Shown: one piece after another, positions 15,159-23,882 of the stretch
Numbering within the stretch: position 1 is the stretch's first letter
How the letters are laid out: every line of letters begins with the position of its first letter
Origin: Streptococcus suis
GTDB taxonomy: Bacteria; Bacillota; Bacilli; Lactobacillales; Streptococcaceae
Length of the DNA stretch: 61,042 nucleotides
Assembly: GCF_016743335.1 (NCBI RefSeq)
Contig: NZ_WCJE01000011.1
Coordinates: 1 to 61,042 of the forward strand
Direction of reading: 5' to 3'
Notes under the pieces: model-generated
Told to the model about the DNA's origin: nothing
The model's input: only the letters and a program-made list of their open reading frames with translations
Databases searched by the model: none
Made by a program: the position numbers and the translations under genes

Positions 15159-17699
15159 TTATAATTTTTTCTTCAACTCCGCCACTGCCATCATTACTTC
15201 CATGGGGGTCATATTGTAGATGTCTAGTTTTTCCAGTTCATCAAGGACTGGGTGAGAAGGGGTGTCTGCAAAGAGGTCGATTTGACCAGACGGTTCTGCC
15301 ACCACTGATGGAGCTGGTTTTGCTGGTGCAGTAGGAGCTTGGTTTTCAAGCGTCTGCAAAATCCTATCCGCCCGCTGCAGTAGTTCCTCTGGCATTCCCG
15401 CAATCTTAGCCACATGAATCCCGTAGGACTTGTCAGCTGGACCTTGGGCAATCTTGTGGAGGAAGGTGACTTGGCCGTCCTTCTCCAAGGTCGATACATG
15501 GACATTCTCTAAGTGTTCCAAGGTCTGGCTAAGGTCTGTCAACTCATGGTAGTGGGTGGCAAAAAGAGTCTTGGCACCAATCTTGTCGTGGATGTACTCG
15601 ATGATAGACTGGGCCAGAGCCATACCGTCATAGGTGGCTGTTCCCCGTCCCAACTCATCAAAGAGGATGAGCGACCGATCTGTCGCCAGACGGACTGCCT
15701 TATTGGCCTCCATCATCTCGACCATGAAGGTCGATTGACCACTAACTAGGTCGTCTGCCGCCCCAATTCGGGTGAAAATAGCATCAAAAATCGGTAATTC
15801 AGCCTGATCCGCAGGCACATAGGAACCCATCTGCGCCATGATGACGATAACCGCCAACTGCCGCATATAGGTAGACTTACCACTCATGTTTGGACCAGTA
15901 ATCAGTTGCATATGCGTATCGGTATTCAAGTGAATAGAGTTGGGAATGTAGGTCTGCTTGCCCATGACCTTCTCCACCACCGCATGACGACCACGATCAA
16001 TGGTCAGTTCTCTTTGATCTGTAAAGCGTGGACAAACCAAATGTTGCTGCTCCGCCACAACCGCAAAGGCCTGCAAAACATCGATGGTTGCAATAGTCCG
16101 AGCCAGCTTCTGCAAGCGACCGATATACTTCTCAACCTCTTGGCGAATCCGCATGAAAATCTCGTACTCCAAATTAGCAGACTTATCACGCGCCTCCAAC
16201 ATCTGCCCTTCGATCTTAGCCAACTCTTCCGTTCCATAGCGCTCCGAGTTTTTCAAGGTCGCCTTACGGAAAAAATGACTAGGCACATTGCCCAGATTGG
16301 AATTGGTCACATGGAAATAGTAACCGTCTTTTTTATTGTAATCAATCTTGAGATTGTTGATACCAGATGCTTCACGCTCCTTGGCCTCAATCTCCGCAAT
16401 CCAGCCCGCCCCCTCACGCATAACCAGACGGTACTGGTCCAAGGTTTCATCAAAGCCCGTGCGAATGATATTGCCGTCTGTAATAGCCCCTTGGGCCTCT
16501 GGGTCAATAGCAGAGCTGATCAGAGCGTGCAGTTCTGGGATTGGGTCCAGACCAGCTACCAAGCTAGCCAGAACAGACGGGTCCATTTGTTGCAGGATAT
16601 TTTTGATAGCAGGGACATTTCCCAAGGTTTGAGAAAGTTGCAAGAGGTCCTTGGGCATGGTCTTGCCAAAAGACACCCGACTGGCCAAGCGTTCGATGTC
16701 ATAAACACCCTTCAAGGCCTCCACCAAGTCGCTCCGCTCAAAGAAATAATCCAGAAAAACCTGCACGACAGCCTGTCGGCTCTCAATCCGCTTGAGATCA
16801 ATCAAGGGCCTGTCAATCCAAGCCCGCAAGAGCCGCATGCCCATGGCTGTCTTTGTTTCGTCTAGCAACCAGTACAAACTGCCATGCTTCTTACCTGTCC
16901 GACCGTTTTCAAGCAGGTCCAGACTAGACTTGGTGGCATAGTCCATTTGCAGATAGTCCTTAATTTCATAGTGGACCACCTTCTGCAAATGACTCAAGTC
17001 CCGCATCTGTGTCCGGTGTAGGTAGCTGAGGAGTTTGCCCGCCGCAGCCTTTTCCAAGTCTGTCAGCGAATTATCAATCAGCTGAACATCCTCTATCACC
17101 TCATCTTCAAAAGACAGCAACAGGTTCATCTGGTTAGAAAAGACCTGCTCTTCTTCCTCCGACAGCGCATAGCCAATGACCAATTCCCGTGCTCGCAGGT
17201 TGCGAATCTCACCGCAAAGACTGGTAAAATCGTCTAGGCTAGTCACGAAAAACTGGCCTGTTGACACATCCATGTATGAAAGAGCAAATTGTACGCCCTG
17301 ACGGTCAATGGTGACCAGGTAGTTGCTGTCAGCTCCCATTTTGGTGGAATCCATGACTGTACCCGGTGTGATGACCTGCACCACTTCCCGCTTAACCACA
17401 CCGACTGCCTGCTTAGGATCCTCCATCTGCTCGGCAATCGCCACCTTGTGCCCCAGCTCAACTAATGTATCAATGTACTGCTGGGCCGCATGATAGGGAA
17501 CACCAGCCATAGGAATGGGATTTTCCGCATTTTTATTCCGACTGGTCAAGGACAATTCCAAAATCTGTGCAGCCTCTACTGCATCTTCATAAAATAATTC
17601 GTAAAAGTCACCCATGCGAAACAGCAAAAAAGCATCTGGATAGTTTGCTTTGATATCCAGATACTGCTGCATGCCTGGAGAAATTTTATCTGTTGCCAT
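15159..17699 (-). CDS. mutS: DNA mismatch repair protein MutS
   Basis: MutS recognises mispairs and short loops and recruits MutL. The start [21 protein letters not shown] (ATG 17699) follows GAGAGAAAGA; four extra codons are open upstream. The 846-aa protein shows the mismatch-binding motif [14 protein letters not shown] near residue 35, the clamp and connector domains, Walker [10 protein letters not shown], Walker [12 protein letters not shown], and the C-terminal HTH region. The length is normal. It lies 14 bp downstream of argR, the usual streptococcal argS/argR/mutS cluster. Confidence 0.97.
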   Translation of the reverse strand: MATDKISPGMQQYLDIKANYPDAFLLFRMGDFYELFYEDAVEAAQILELSLTSRNKNAENPIPMAGVPYHAAQQYIDTLVELGHKVAIAEQMEDPKQAVGVVKREVVQVITPGTVMDSTKMGADSNYLVTIDRQGVQFALSYMDVSTGQFFVTSLDDFTSLCGEIRNLRARELVIGYALSEEEEQVFSNQMNLLLSFEDEVIEDVQLIDNSLTDLEKAAAGKLLSYLHRTQMRDLSHLQKVVHYEIKDYLQMDYATKSSLDLLENGRTGKKHGSLYWLLDETKTAMGMRLLRAWIDRPLIDLKRIESRQAVVQVFLDYFFERSDLVEALKGVYDIERLASRVSFGKTMPKDLLQLSQTLGNVPAIKNILQQMDPSVLASLVAGLDPIPELHALISSAIDPEAQGAITDGNIIRTGFDETLDQYRLVMREGAGWIAEIEAKEREASGINNLKIDYNKKDGYYFHVTNSNLGNVPSHFFRKATLKNSERYGTEELAKIEGQMLEARDKSANLEYEIFMRIRQEVEKYIGRLQKLARTIATIDVLQAFAVVAEQQHLVCPRFTDQRELTIDRGRHAVVEKVMGKQTYIPNSIHLNTDTHMQLITGPNMSGKSTYMRQLAVIVIMAQMGSYVPADQAELPIFDAIFTRIGAADDLVSGQSTFMVEMMEANKAVRLATDRSLILFDELGRGTATYDGMALAQSIIEYIHDKIGAKTLFATHYHELTDLSQTLEHLENVHVSTLEKDGQVTFLHKIAQGPADKSYGIHVAKIAGMPEELLQRADRILQTLENQAPTAPAKPAPSVVAEPSGQIDLFADTPSHPVLDELEKLDIYNMTPMEVMMAVAELKKKL

Positions 17700-17713
17700 T
17701 CTTTCTCTCAATT

Positions 17714-18154
17714 CTAATTCAAGTAATAATTTATTTCAGCCTCAACCTGTTTGGCGGCCTCTTCATCTCGACATATAACCAATAAGGTATCTGCGCCTGC
17801 CAAGGTTCCTAAAATCGACTTTGGCTTTTCAGCATCGATAATATTGGCCATCAAGGCTGCCTCACCGAGTTCCGAATGGAGAACTAGGATGAAACTAGCC
17901 CTGTCGACTTTATATGCATATTGTGCCAATAGTTGGATAAAGTTAACTCCGTCTTCCTCCACTGCCAAAGAATAAAAGGAATGCCCATTTTCATGAATTT
18001 TTATCACGCCTAATTCACGCAAGTCCCGTGACAATGTGGTCTGGGTCACCACTACTCCTTGAGCCTCCAATGCCTGCTGAATATCTGTTTGACGTCCAAT
18101 CTTTTCCTGACGAATCATGGCCCGAATCAAATCATGTCGTCCTGTTTTATTCAT
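17714..18154 (-). CDS. argR: Arginine repressor family regulator ArgR
   Basis: The 146-aa protein has an N-terminal winged helix ([29 protein letters not shown]) and the C-terminal arginine-binding, hexamer-forming domain with [17 protein letters not shown] and [16 protein letters not shown]. The ATG at 18154 or the one at 18157 can be used; GAGG is 7 or 4 bases upstream. It is divergent from argS and followed by mutS. An AT-rich palindrome-like stretch around its promoter could be an ARG box but is not decisive. Confidence 0.92.
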   Translation of the reverse strand: MNKTGRHDLIRAMIRQEKIGRQTDIQQALEAQGVVVTQTTLSRDLRELGVIKIHENGHSFYSLAVEEDGVNFIQLLAQYAYKVDRASFILVLHSELGEAALMANIIDAEKPKSILGTLAGADTLLVICRDEEAAKQVEAEINYYLN

Positions 18155-18187
18155 CATTTTACCTCAGAATGTATATTTATAGAAATA

Positions 18188-18193
18188 TTATAA
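18188..18193 (-). promoter_or_regulatory. Extended -10 promoter of argR
   Basis: On the minus strand TGTTATAAT gives an extended -10; no good -35 is visible. The downstream sequence ATATTTCTATAAATATACA is AT-rich and partly palindromic, a possible ArgR site. Confidence 0.45.
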
Positions 18194-18260
18194 CACTTTT
18201 CCCCGCTATTAGCCTAGAAATGTGATAAAATAGAATCAATAACGTTGGAGGAAATCCTAT

Positions 18261-19949
18261 ATGAATCAAAAACAAGTGATTGCAGAAAAATTGGCTGCCA
18301 TCCTTCCGAGTTTGGAAGTGGAAGCTATCTACAATCTGCTAGAAAAACCAAAATCATCAGAAATGGGCGATATTGCCTTCCCAGCCTTCTCCTTGGCAAA
18401 AGTAGAACGCAAGGCTCCACAGGCTATCGCAGCAGACATCGTTGAAAAATTGGATACGACTGGTTTTGAAAAAGTCGTTGCAACGGGTCCTTACGTCAAC
18501 TTCTTCTTGGACAAGGCTGCTATCTCCCACCAAGTCTTGACAGATGTCATTACTGAAAAAGACCAATACGGTAAACTCAACATCGGTCAAGGACGCAATG
18601 TGACGATTGATATGTCTAGTCCAAACATTGCTAAACCATTCTCAGTTGGCCATTTGCGCTCAACCGTTATCGGTGATGCCCTTGCTAACATCCACGAAAA
18701 GCTTGGCTACAACCCAATCCGTATCAACCACTTGGGTGACTGGGGCAAACAATTCGGTATGTTGATTGTTGCCTACAAACTTTGGGGAGACAAGGCTGCG
18801 GTCGAAGCAGACCCAATTTCAGAACTCCTCAAACTCTATGTGCGTATCAACGCTGAGGCAGAAGAAAAGCCTGAGTTGGACGACGAAGCACGTCAATGGT
18901 TCAAAAAATTGGAAGACGGTGATCCAGAAGCTCACGAGCTATGGCAATGGTTCCGTGATGAAAGCTTGGTCGAATTCAACCGCATCTACGACAAACTCGA
19001 TGTAACGTTCGACAGCTATAATGGCGAAGCTTTCTACAACGATAAGATGGATGAAGGTATCCAAATCTTAGAAGAAAAAGGACTTCTTCAAGAATCTAAA
19101 GGTGCCAAAATCGTTGACCTTGAGAGCTACAATCTTCCACCAGCCCTCATCATGAAAACAGACGGTGCAACACTTTACATCACACGTGACATGGCAACAG
19201 CTATGTACCGCAAACGCACTTACGACTTTGTGAAAAGCATCTACGTCGTTGGTCAGGAGCAAATCAACCACTTCAAACAGCTCAAGGCTGTCTTGAAAGA
19301 AATGGATTTCGACTGGAGCGACGATATGATCCATATCACCTTCGGTCTGGTTACCAAGGACAAGAAAAAGCTATCCACTCGTAAAGGAAATATCATCCTG
19401 CTCGAGCCAACTCTAGATGAAGCTATTTCACGCGCCCTTACTCAAATCGAAGCCAAAAACCCTGACCTTGAAAACAAGGAAGAAGTAGCACACGCAGTTG
19501 GTGTCGGTGCTGTTAAGTTCTACGACCTCAAAACCGACCGTGACAATGGCTACGACTTCGACTTAGAAGCTATGGTCTCCTTCGAAGGCGAAACAGGTCC
19601 TTATGTCCAATACGCATACGCCCGCATCCAGTCTATCCTGCGCAAAGCCAACTTTGTACCAAGCGCAGAAAATGACTACAAACTGGCTGATGCAGAAAGT
19701 TGGGACATCATCAAGCACATCCAAAACTTCTCAAACGTTGTAGAACGTGCTGGTGACAAATTTGACCCATCACTTATCGCCAAATACGCTATCAACCTAG
19801 CTCAAGCCTTCAACAAGTACTACGCACACACTCGTATCTTGGATGAAAGCCCAGAGCGTGACAGCCGCTTGGCACTTGCCTACGCAACTGGTGTCGTCCT
19901 AAAAGAAGCACTTCGTCTTCTTGGTGTAAAAGCTCCAGAGAAAATGTAA
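18261..19949 (+). CDS. argS: Arginyl-tRNA synthetase
   Basis: ArgS charges tRNA-Arg with arginine. The 562-aa class I synthetase carries the HIGH-type motif [20 protein letters not shown] and the KMSKS-equivalent KKLSTRKGN, plus the N-terminal Add1 domain and the C-terminal anticodon-binding DALR domain ([10 protein letters not shown]...). The start follows GGAGGAAATCCT. Codon use is notably biased, as expected of a highly expressed gene. It is monocistronic and divergent from argR-mutS. Confidence 0.97.
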   Translation: MNQKQVIAEKLAAILPSLEVEAIYNLLEKPKSSEMGDIAFPAFSLAKVERKAPQAIAADIVEKLDTTGFEKVVATGPYVNFFLDKAAISHQVLTDVITEKDQYGKLNIGQGRNVTIDMSSPNIAKPFSVGHLRSTVIGDALANIHEKLGYNPIRINHLGDWGKQFGMLIVAYKLWGDKAAVEADPISELLKLYVRINAEAEEKPELDDEARQWFKKLEDGDPEAHELWQWFRDESLVEFNRIYDKLDVTFDSYNGEAFYNDKMDEGIQILEEKGLLQESKGAKIVDLESYNLPPALIMKTDGATLYITRDMATAMYRKRTYDFVKSIYVVGQEQINHFKQLKAVLKEMDFDWSDDMIHITFGLVTKDKKKLSTRKGNIILLEPTLDEAISRALTQIEAKNPDLENKEEVAHAVGVGAVKFYDLKTDRDNGYDFDLEAMVSFEGETGPYVQYAYARIQSILRKANFVPSAENDYKLADAESWDIIKHIQNFSNVVERAGDKFDPSLIAKYAINLAQAFNKYYAHTRILDESPERDSRLALAYATGVVLKEALRLLGVKAPEKM

Positions 19950-19958
19950 TACTAAACT

Positions 19959-19987
19959 ATCCTCAATCCTACTGGTTGAGGATTTTT
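19959..19987 (+). terminator. Terminator of argS
   Basis: ATCCTCAA / TTGAGGAT stem followed by TTTTTCG, 10 bp after the stop codon. Confidence 0.75.
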
Positions 19988-20079
19988 CGTTTGCGATAAT
20001 TTATCAATTTCAGAAAACAAATATAAAATGCCAAAAAATTATCCAACTTCTTGCGAATAGATTTAGCGAGGGGGAGTAA

Positions 20080-20239
20080 GAACCTGTATTCACAGTTCAG
20101 CACGTTCACCTAAGGCTAGTTTTCCAGTTACTCATCGTTCGTTTTTTTCAAAATACAGTCAGTATTCCCTCAAAAAACTGCCTTGATTAGCGAAAAACTA
20201 TCTCTTATCTAAAAGCACTTTACTTGTGAATACAGGTTC
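20080..20239. mobile_element. MITE-like element with 15-bp terminal inverted repeats
   Basis: GAACCTGTATTCACA at 20080-20094 is repeated perfectly in inverted orientation at 20225-20239. The 160-bp element is flanked on each side by TAA (20077-20079 and 20240-20242), consistent with a 3-bp target duplication of the TNA type seen with IS5/IS1031-type elements. It has no coding capacity and stops 35 bp before the CHAP-protein start codon. Confidence 0.7.
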
Positions 20240-20274
20240 TAAGACCCCTACAAAAAATCATCAAAGGAGTCTGA

Positions 20275-22014
20275 ATGACAAAAACATCACTTACAGCAAA
20301 CCAACCTCGTTTTTCTATCCGCACCTATTCTCTCGGTGCCGCTTCTGTCCTACTAGCCTATGCCTGTCTGGCAGCTGCTCCAGTAGCTAGTGCCAATACG
20401 ACAACTAATCCATCTACAAGCCCAACTATAGCCCAAACAACAAATAGCACTACTGAACAAAAAAACAATCAAGTTAGTCAATCTAGTACAAACCAAACAA
20501 ACACTACACCATCCACTAAGTCCAATACAGAACAAATATCGCAAGAAAAAAACGTTACGGGTACAACAACGTCAGCAATTCAACCAATCCAAACCACTAC
20601 ACCATCAACTAGTCCAGCTAGTCAAACACGTTCTCAACAAACAACACCTTCCTCACAGCAAAGTCAAAACCAGACTAGACAAACAAGTACCAACCAAATT
20701 CAAACTAATACTTCATCAACAAGTAGCTCTGCCATTTCCCAAAAAACAAACACCCAAACACAAACCAACACCACCAGAACTCGACTGACTACCCAAACTC
20801 GTACTGCCAGCACACGTTCTAGCTCCACCAGTGCCTTGGGGGATGATTATCCTTATACAGCGGTTGACGCTATTGACCCCTGGAGGCTCTACACCCGTCA
20901 ATGTACTTCTTTTGTAGCCTTTCGCCTCAGTAAAGTCAACGGTTTTGAAATCCCACCAGCTTACGGTAATGCGGATGTCTGGGGATACCGAGCGCAGCGT
21001 GAGGGTTACCGCGTGGATATGAACCCTGCCGTGGGAGCAGTAGCTTGGTGGACCTCCCCTATGCACGTTGCCTGGGTATCTAGCATCCAAGGTGACATGG
21101 TCGAAATTGAAGAATACAACTACGGTACTCGATACACCTACAATCGCCGTCTGATCCATAAGAACTCTGTCAGTGGCTATATTCACTTCAAGGATCTAGC
21201 TAGCTCCCCTGTCAGTCAAACTAGCACTGCACCTACTCAGGCAGCTGGCTTAGCAAACAGCGGTACCTATACCTTTACCAAGCAAGCACCAATTAAAAAT
21301 GAAGCCAAACAATCTAGCACAACCTTGGATTACTATTATGCCGGTGAGAGCGTACGCTACGACCGGGTTCTAACAGCTGATGGCTACCAGTGGATTAGCT
21401 ACCTCAGCTATAGTGGTCAAAGACGCTACATTCCTATCAAACAAGTACAGCCCTCCCCTGCACCCCAGCAACCAATCGTATCGACTTCCATCAAACCTCA
21501 AGGGAAAATTCACATTACAAATATCAATCAAGCAGAAGGTAGTTTTGAGGTTCTTATAACAGGAGCTAAATCACCAAAAGAAATTACAGCTGTATCTGTA
21601 CCTGTTTGGTCAGATAAGGGTGGACAAGACGACCTCATTTGGTACCCTGCTCAACGACAAAACGATGGTAGCTACAAGGTGAAAGTTTTAGCTAGCAAGC
21701 ATAAAAATGATAGCGGAAAATACCACATCCACGTCTATTTCACAGATGCTGCAAATCAGATTGATTTTATAGGAAGCACAACAACCCAGCTTTCTACTAC
21801 AGCTGCAAATACAAATTCCCTACCATCGTCTGGAACCTATACCTTTAAATCCCGACTAGCCATTCGAAACAGTCCGAGTCTCTCTTCCCCTGTCTTATTC
21901 CACTATGGTATTGGACAAAGTGTCCGCTATGATCGGGTCGTCACAGCCGAGGGCCGCCAGTGGATTAGCTATATCAGCTATTCAGGAGCTCGTCGTTACA
22001 TTGCTATCCCATAA
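20275..22014 (+). CDS. Secreted CHAP-domain, SH3b/GBS-Bsp-like cell wall protein
   Basis: The 579-aa protein has a YSIRK-like signal peptide (FSIRTYSLGAASVLL, cleavage near residue 40), a long Ser/Thr/Gln/Asn-rich linker (about 41-190), a CHAP amidase/endopeptidase domain (about 193-310; Cys210 in RQCTSF and His264 in PMHVAWV), an SH3b domain (about 327-392), a GBS Bsp-like repeat (about 405-500) and a second SH3b (about 515-579). It likely cleaves peptidoglycan and binds the wall by its SH3b units; no LPXTG motif is present. It follows a MITE-like insertion, which may have altered its promoter. The linker is low-complexity and possibly glycosylated. Confidence 0.88.
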   Translation: MTKTSLTANQPRFSIRTYSLGAASVLLAYACLAAAPVASANTTTNPSTSPTIAQTTNSTTEQKNNQVSQSSTNQTNTTPSTKSNTEQISQEKNVTGTTTSAIQPIQTTTPSTSPASQTRSQQTTPSSQQSQNQTRQTSTNQIQTNTSSTSSSAISQKTNTQTQTNTTRTRLTTQTRTASTRSSSTSALGDDYPYTAVDAIDPWRLYTRQCTSFVAFRLSKVNGFEIPPAYGNADVWGYRAQREGYRVDMNPAVGAVAWWTSPMHVAWVSSIQGDMVEIEEYNYGTRYTYNRRLIHKNSVSGYIHFKDLASSPVSQTSTAPTQAAGLANSGTYTFTKQAPIKNEAKQSSTTLDYYYAGESVRYDRVLTADGYQWISYLSYSGQRRYIPIKQVQPSPAPQQPIVSTSIKPQGKIHITNINQAEGSFEVLITGAKSPKEITAVSVPVWSDKGGQDDLIWYPAQRQNDGSYKVKVLASKHKNDSGKYHIHVYFTDAANQIDFIGSTTTQLSTTAANTNSLPSSGTYTFKSRLAIRNSPSLSSPVLFHYGIGQSVRYDRVVTAEGRQWISYISYSGARRYIAIP

Positions 22015-22022
22015 AATAAAAG

Positions 22023-22057
22023 AAACTGCAGGGTCAATATGAACCATGCAGTTTTTT
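22023..22057. terminator. Bidirectional terminator
   Basis: AAACTGCA / TGCAGTTT stem with T-run on the plus strand and T-rich sequence on the minus strand, between the convergent CHAP-protein gene and the 173-aa membrane protein gene. Confidence 0.7.
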
Positions 22058-22063
22058 GGATTT

Positions 22064-22585
22064 TTAAATATCAGTAGAATTGATAGCTGTACTTGCCTGT
22101 TCCTTGGGCTTACGCAGATGGAAGAAGATGGTCACACCAAAGTAAATGGCAAATAGGACAATGTTAAGGATGTAAGCCCCTAGCATACCTGCTGCTGTCA
22201 CATCACGAAAGGCTGCGTCTGAGTAGAGTTGAGCAACACCTTTACCTGCTAGGTAGTTATAGGTACTCAGCAATAAGGTTGAAAATAGATAGCCAATGTA
22301 AAGATAGGAGGCCAGCTCATTTTTCTTCATGAAGAGGAAAACAATGACCGCAATCAGCAGACCAAACATAGCTATAGCTGCTATCTTCTGAATCATGCTG
22401 GTCTGGAGATTGGCTGTTTCTCTCGAAACAAGAATTAACTCTTCCACATCAATCCCAACAGCTCCCTGCATAGCTGTGCGAACTTGCTCCTCGTTAAAGG
22501 TCGAAACAAAGGCATTGAACAGCCTTAAAATACTGGCAATACTGGATAGTATCACAAAAATATACAGATGAATTGGTCTTTTCAT
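22064..22585 (-). CDS. Hypothetical membrane protein, four transmembrane segments
   Basis: The 173-aa protein starts MKRPIHLYIFVILSSIASIL at an ATG preceded by AGGAGGTGCTTAT; the frame is open to 22639 but lacks a better start. Four hydrophobic helices are evident, with a short extracytoplasmic loop after the first (FNEEQVRTAMQGAVGIDVEEL) and a cytoplasmic end rich in charged residues. No family is recognised with confidence. It stands alone between two hairpins. Confidence 0.65.
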   Translation of the reverse strand: MKRPIHLYIFVILSSIASILRLFNAFVSTFNEEQVRTAMQGAVGIDVEELILVSRETANLQTSMIQKIAAIAMFGLLIAVIVFLFMKKNELASYLYIGYLFSTLLLSTYNYLAGKGVAQLYSDAAFRDVTAAGMLGAYILNIVLFAIYFGVTIFFHLRKPKEQASTAINSTDI

Positions 22586-22713
22586 ATAAGCACCTCCTAA
22601 TTTTAGTCTTATTCTACTCCAAAAACCATGCTTTGTCAATGTGATTTTGTGAACAAGTTGAAATAAATATATTAAAATGCTATAATAAAGAAAAGTAGTA
22701 AGGAGGAGAAGCG

Positions 22714-22908
22714 ATGAAACATTTTAGAAAAAACTACTGGCTTTACTGGTATCTCTACCTAATCTTCTATCTATTTGCAAAAATGATTTTCCCTGACCTC
22801 ACTAATATTTTGGCTGCTATCGGTTTTTGGAGCCTTGTTGCCGCCCTGCTCCACACCATCTACTACTGGATTCGCTACTGGCTCTATGTCCGTAAACAGA
22901 AGAAATAA
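22714..22908 (+). CDS. Small hydrophobic protein, 64 aa
   Basis: The ORF starts MKHFRKNYWLYWYLYLIFYL after AGGAGGAGAAGCG and is very rich in Trp and Tyr, with two predicted membrane segments and a basic end (YVRKQKK). Putative -10 TATAAT lies at 22680. It is followed by a bidirectional hairpin shared with the bacteriocin operon. The function is unknown. Confidence 0.65.
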   Translation: MKHFRKNYWLYWYLYLIFYLFAKMIFPDLTNILAAIGFWSLVAALLHTIYYWIRYWLYVRKQKK

Positions 22909-22917
22909 GAACAATCT

Positions 22918-22946
22918 CCTCTAAGTTCGACCTAGAGGAGATAATT
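22918..22946. terminator. Bidirectional terminator ending the bacteriocin operon
   Basis: ATCTCCTCTA / TAGAGGAGAT, a 10-bp perfect stem, with TTTTTATTT on the plus side and TTGTTCTTATTT on the minus side. Confidence 0.65.
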
Positions 22947-22947
22947 T

Positions 22948-23247
22948 TTATTTAGAGGCAAGATTTTGGAAAAAGTCAAATTGGCGGTAGGTTTGATTTT
23001 CCGGTAAGGTCAAATCTACATCGTCTTCCACATCTGCCACGGTTAATTCGACATCCAAGGGCAAATCCTTCAGTCTATAACGTCTGATTACGTGCCCCTC
23101 TGCACTGACAAAGTCCAGCAAATACCCATTTACCCGAACTTGATACAACATTAAGTTATCCGTCAAATTTTCAATGACCAGCATATCCATCTTTCGCCGT
23201 CCGATCGTATAGTCTGGATTGCGATAATACCTAAATTTATTATCCAT
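22948..23247 (-). CDS. 99-aa protein, last gene of the lactococcin 972-type operon
   Basis: The ATG at 23247 is preceded by AAGGAGATTGGAC and overlaps the stop codon of the ABC ATPase gene. The protein MDNKFRYYRNPDYTIGRRKM... is soluble, acidic in its second half (VADVEDDVDLTLPE), without signal peptide or membrane segment. I do not recognise a family. Its tight coupling to a bacteriocin export/immunity ABC transporter suggests an accessory or immunity role, which is an inference only. Confidence 0.65.
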   Translation of the reverse strand: MDNKFRYYRNPDYTIGRRKMDMLVIENLTDNLMLYQVRVNGYLLDFVSAEGHVIRRYRLKDLPLDVELTVADVEDDVDLTLPENQTYRQFDFFQNLASK

Positions 23248-23881
23248 GTCCAATCTCCTTCATATCAATTACCACATCTGCTTTTTCCCAAATAGCAGGA
23301 TTGTGGGTCGCAATGACAATCACACGCTTGTCATTTTTTAATTCTGTCAAAAGCTGCATGACCTCTTCAGAATTTTTAGGGTCCAGTGCAGCGGTTGGTT
23401 CATCCGCTAAAATCAAGGGAGGATTTTTTAAAATCAATTTGGCTAGGGCGACCCTCTGCGCCTCTCCACCTGATAGGGTATAGACAGGTTTATTCACATC
23501 TAAATAGCCCAGATTGACCTGTTCCATAGCCACCAACTGCCTTTGCAGGCGTTCAGCTTTTGACAGCTTCTGTCCAACAAATCCCAAGTCCAAATTCTCT
23601 CTGATGGACTGATTTTCCAACAAGCCAAAATGTTGAAACAGATAGCCCATCTCCTGCCGAAAGAAAACCTGAGAAGATAAGGTGGACAAATCCTGTCCAT
23701 GATACATAATCCGCCCACCATCAGTAGCTTCCAGCTTGGCCAGCATATTCAACAAGGTCGTCTTGCCACTGCCGCTTTTACCAATCAAGGCATATATTTT
23801 CCCCTTTTCAAGCTTCATATTCAAATCAGAAAAAATCACCCGTTGTTCAAAACTCTTTTTCAATCCCTGAATCTCAATCAT
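23240..23881 (-). CDS. ABC transporter ATP-binding protein of the lactococcin 972 group
   Basis: The 213-aa ATPase has Walker A IGKSGSGKTT (about 33-42), Q-loop, signature LSGGEAQRVALAKLI, Walker B LILADEPTAALD and the switch His in ATHNP. It belongs to the MacB/LolD-like group that pairs with DUF1430 permeases in lactococcin 972-type loci, where it is thought to export the bacteriocin or give immunity. It starts one base after the permease stop, so the two are coupled. Confidence 0.9.
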   Translation of the reverse strand: MIEIQGLKKSFEQRVIFSDLNMKLEKGKIYALIGKSGSGKTTLLNMLAKLEATDGGRIMYHGQDLSTLSSQVFFRQEMGYLFQHFGLLENQSIRENLDLGFVGQKLSKAERLQRQLVAMEQVNLGYLDVNKPVYTLSGGEAQRVALAKLILKNPPLILADEPTAALDPKNSEEVMQLLTELKNDKRVIVIATHNPAIWEKADVVIDMKEIGHG

Positions 23882-23882
23882 C

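Noticed and set aside
15906..16865. 319-aa plus-strand ORF antisense to mutS
   Set aside because: Long but fully inside mutS on the opposite strand, with atypical composition for the genome; explained by mutS codon bias.
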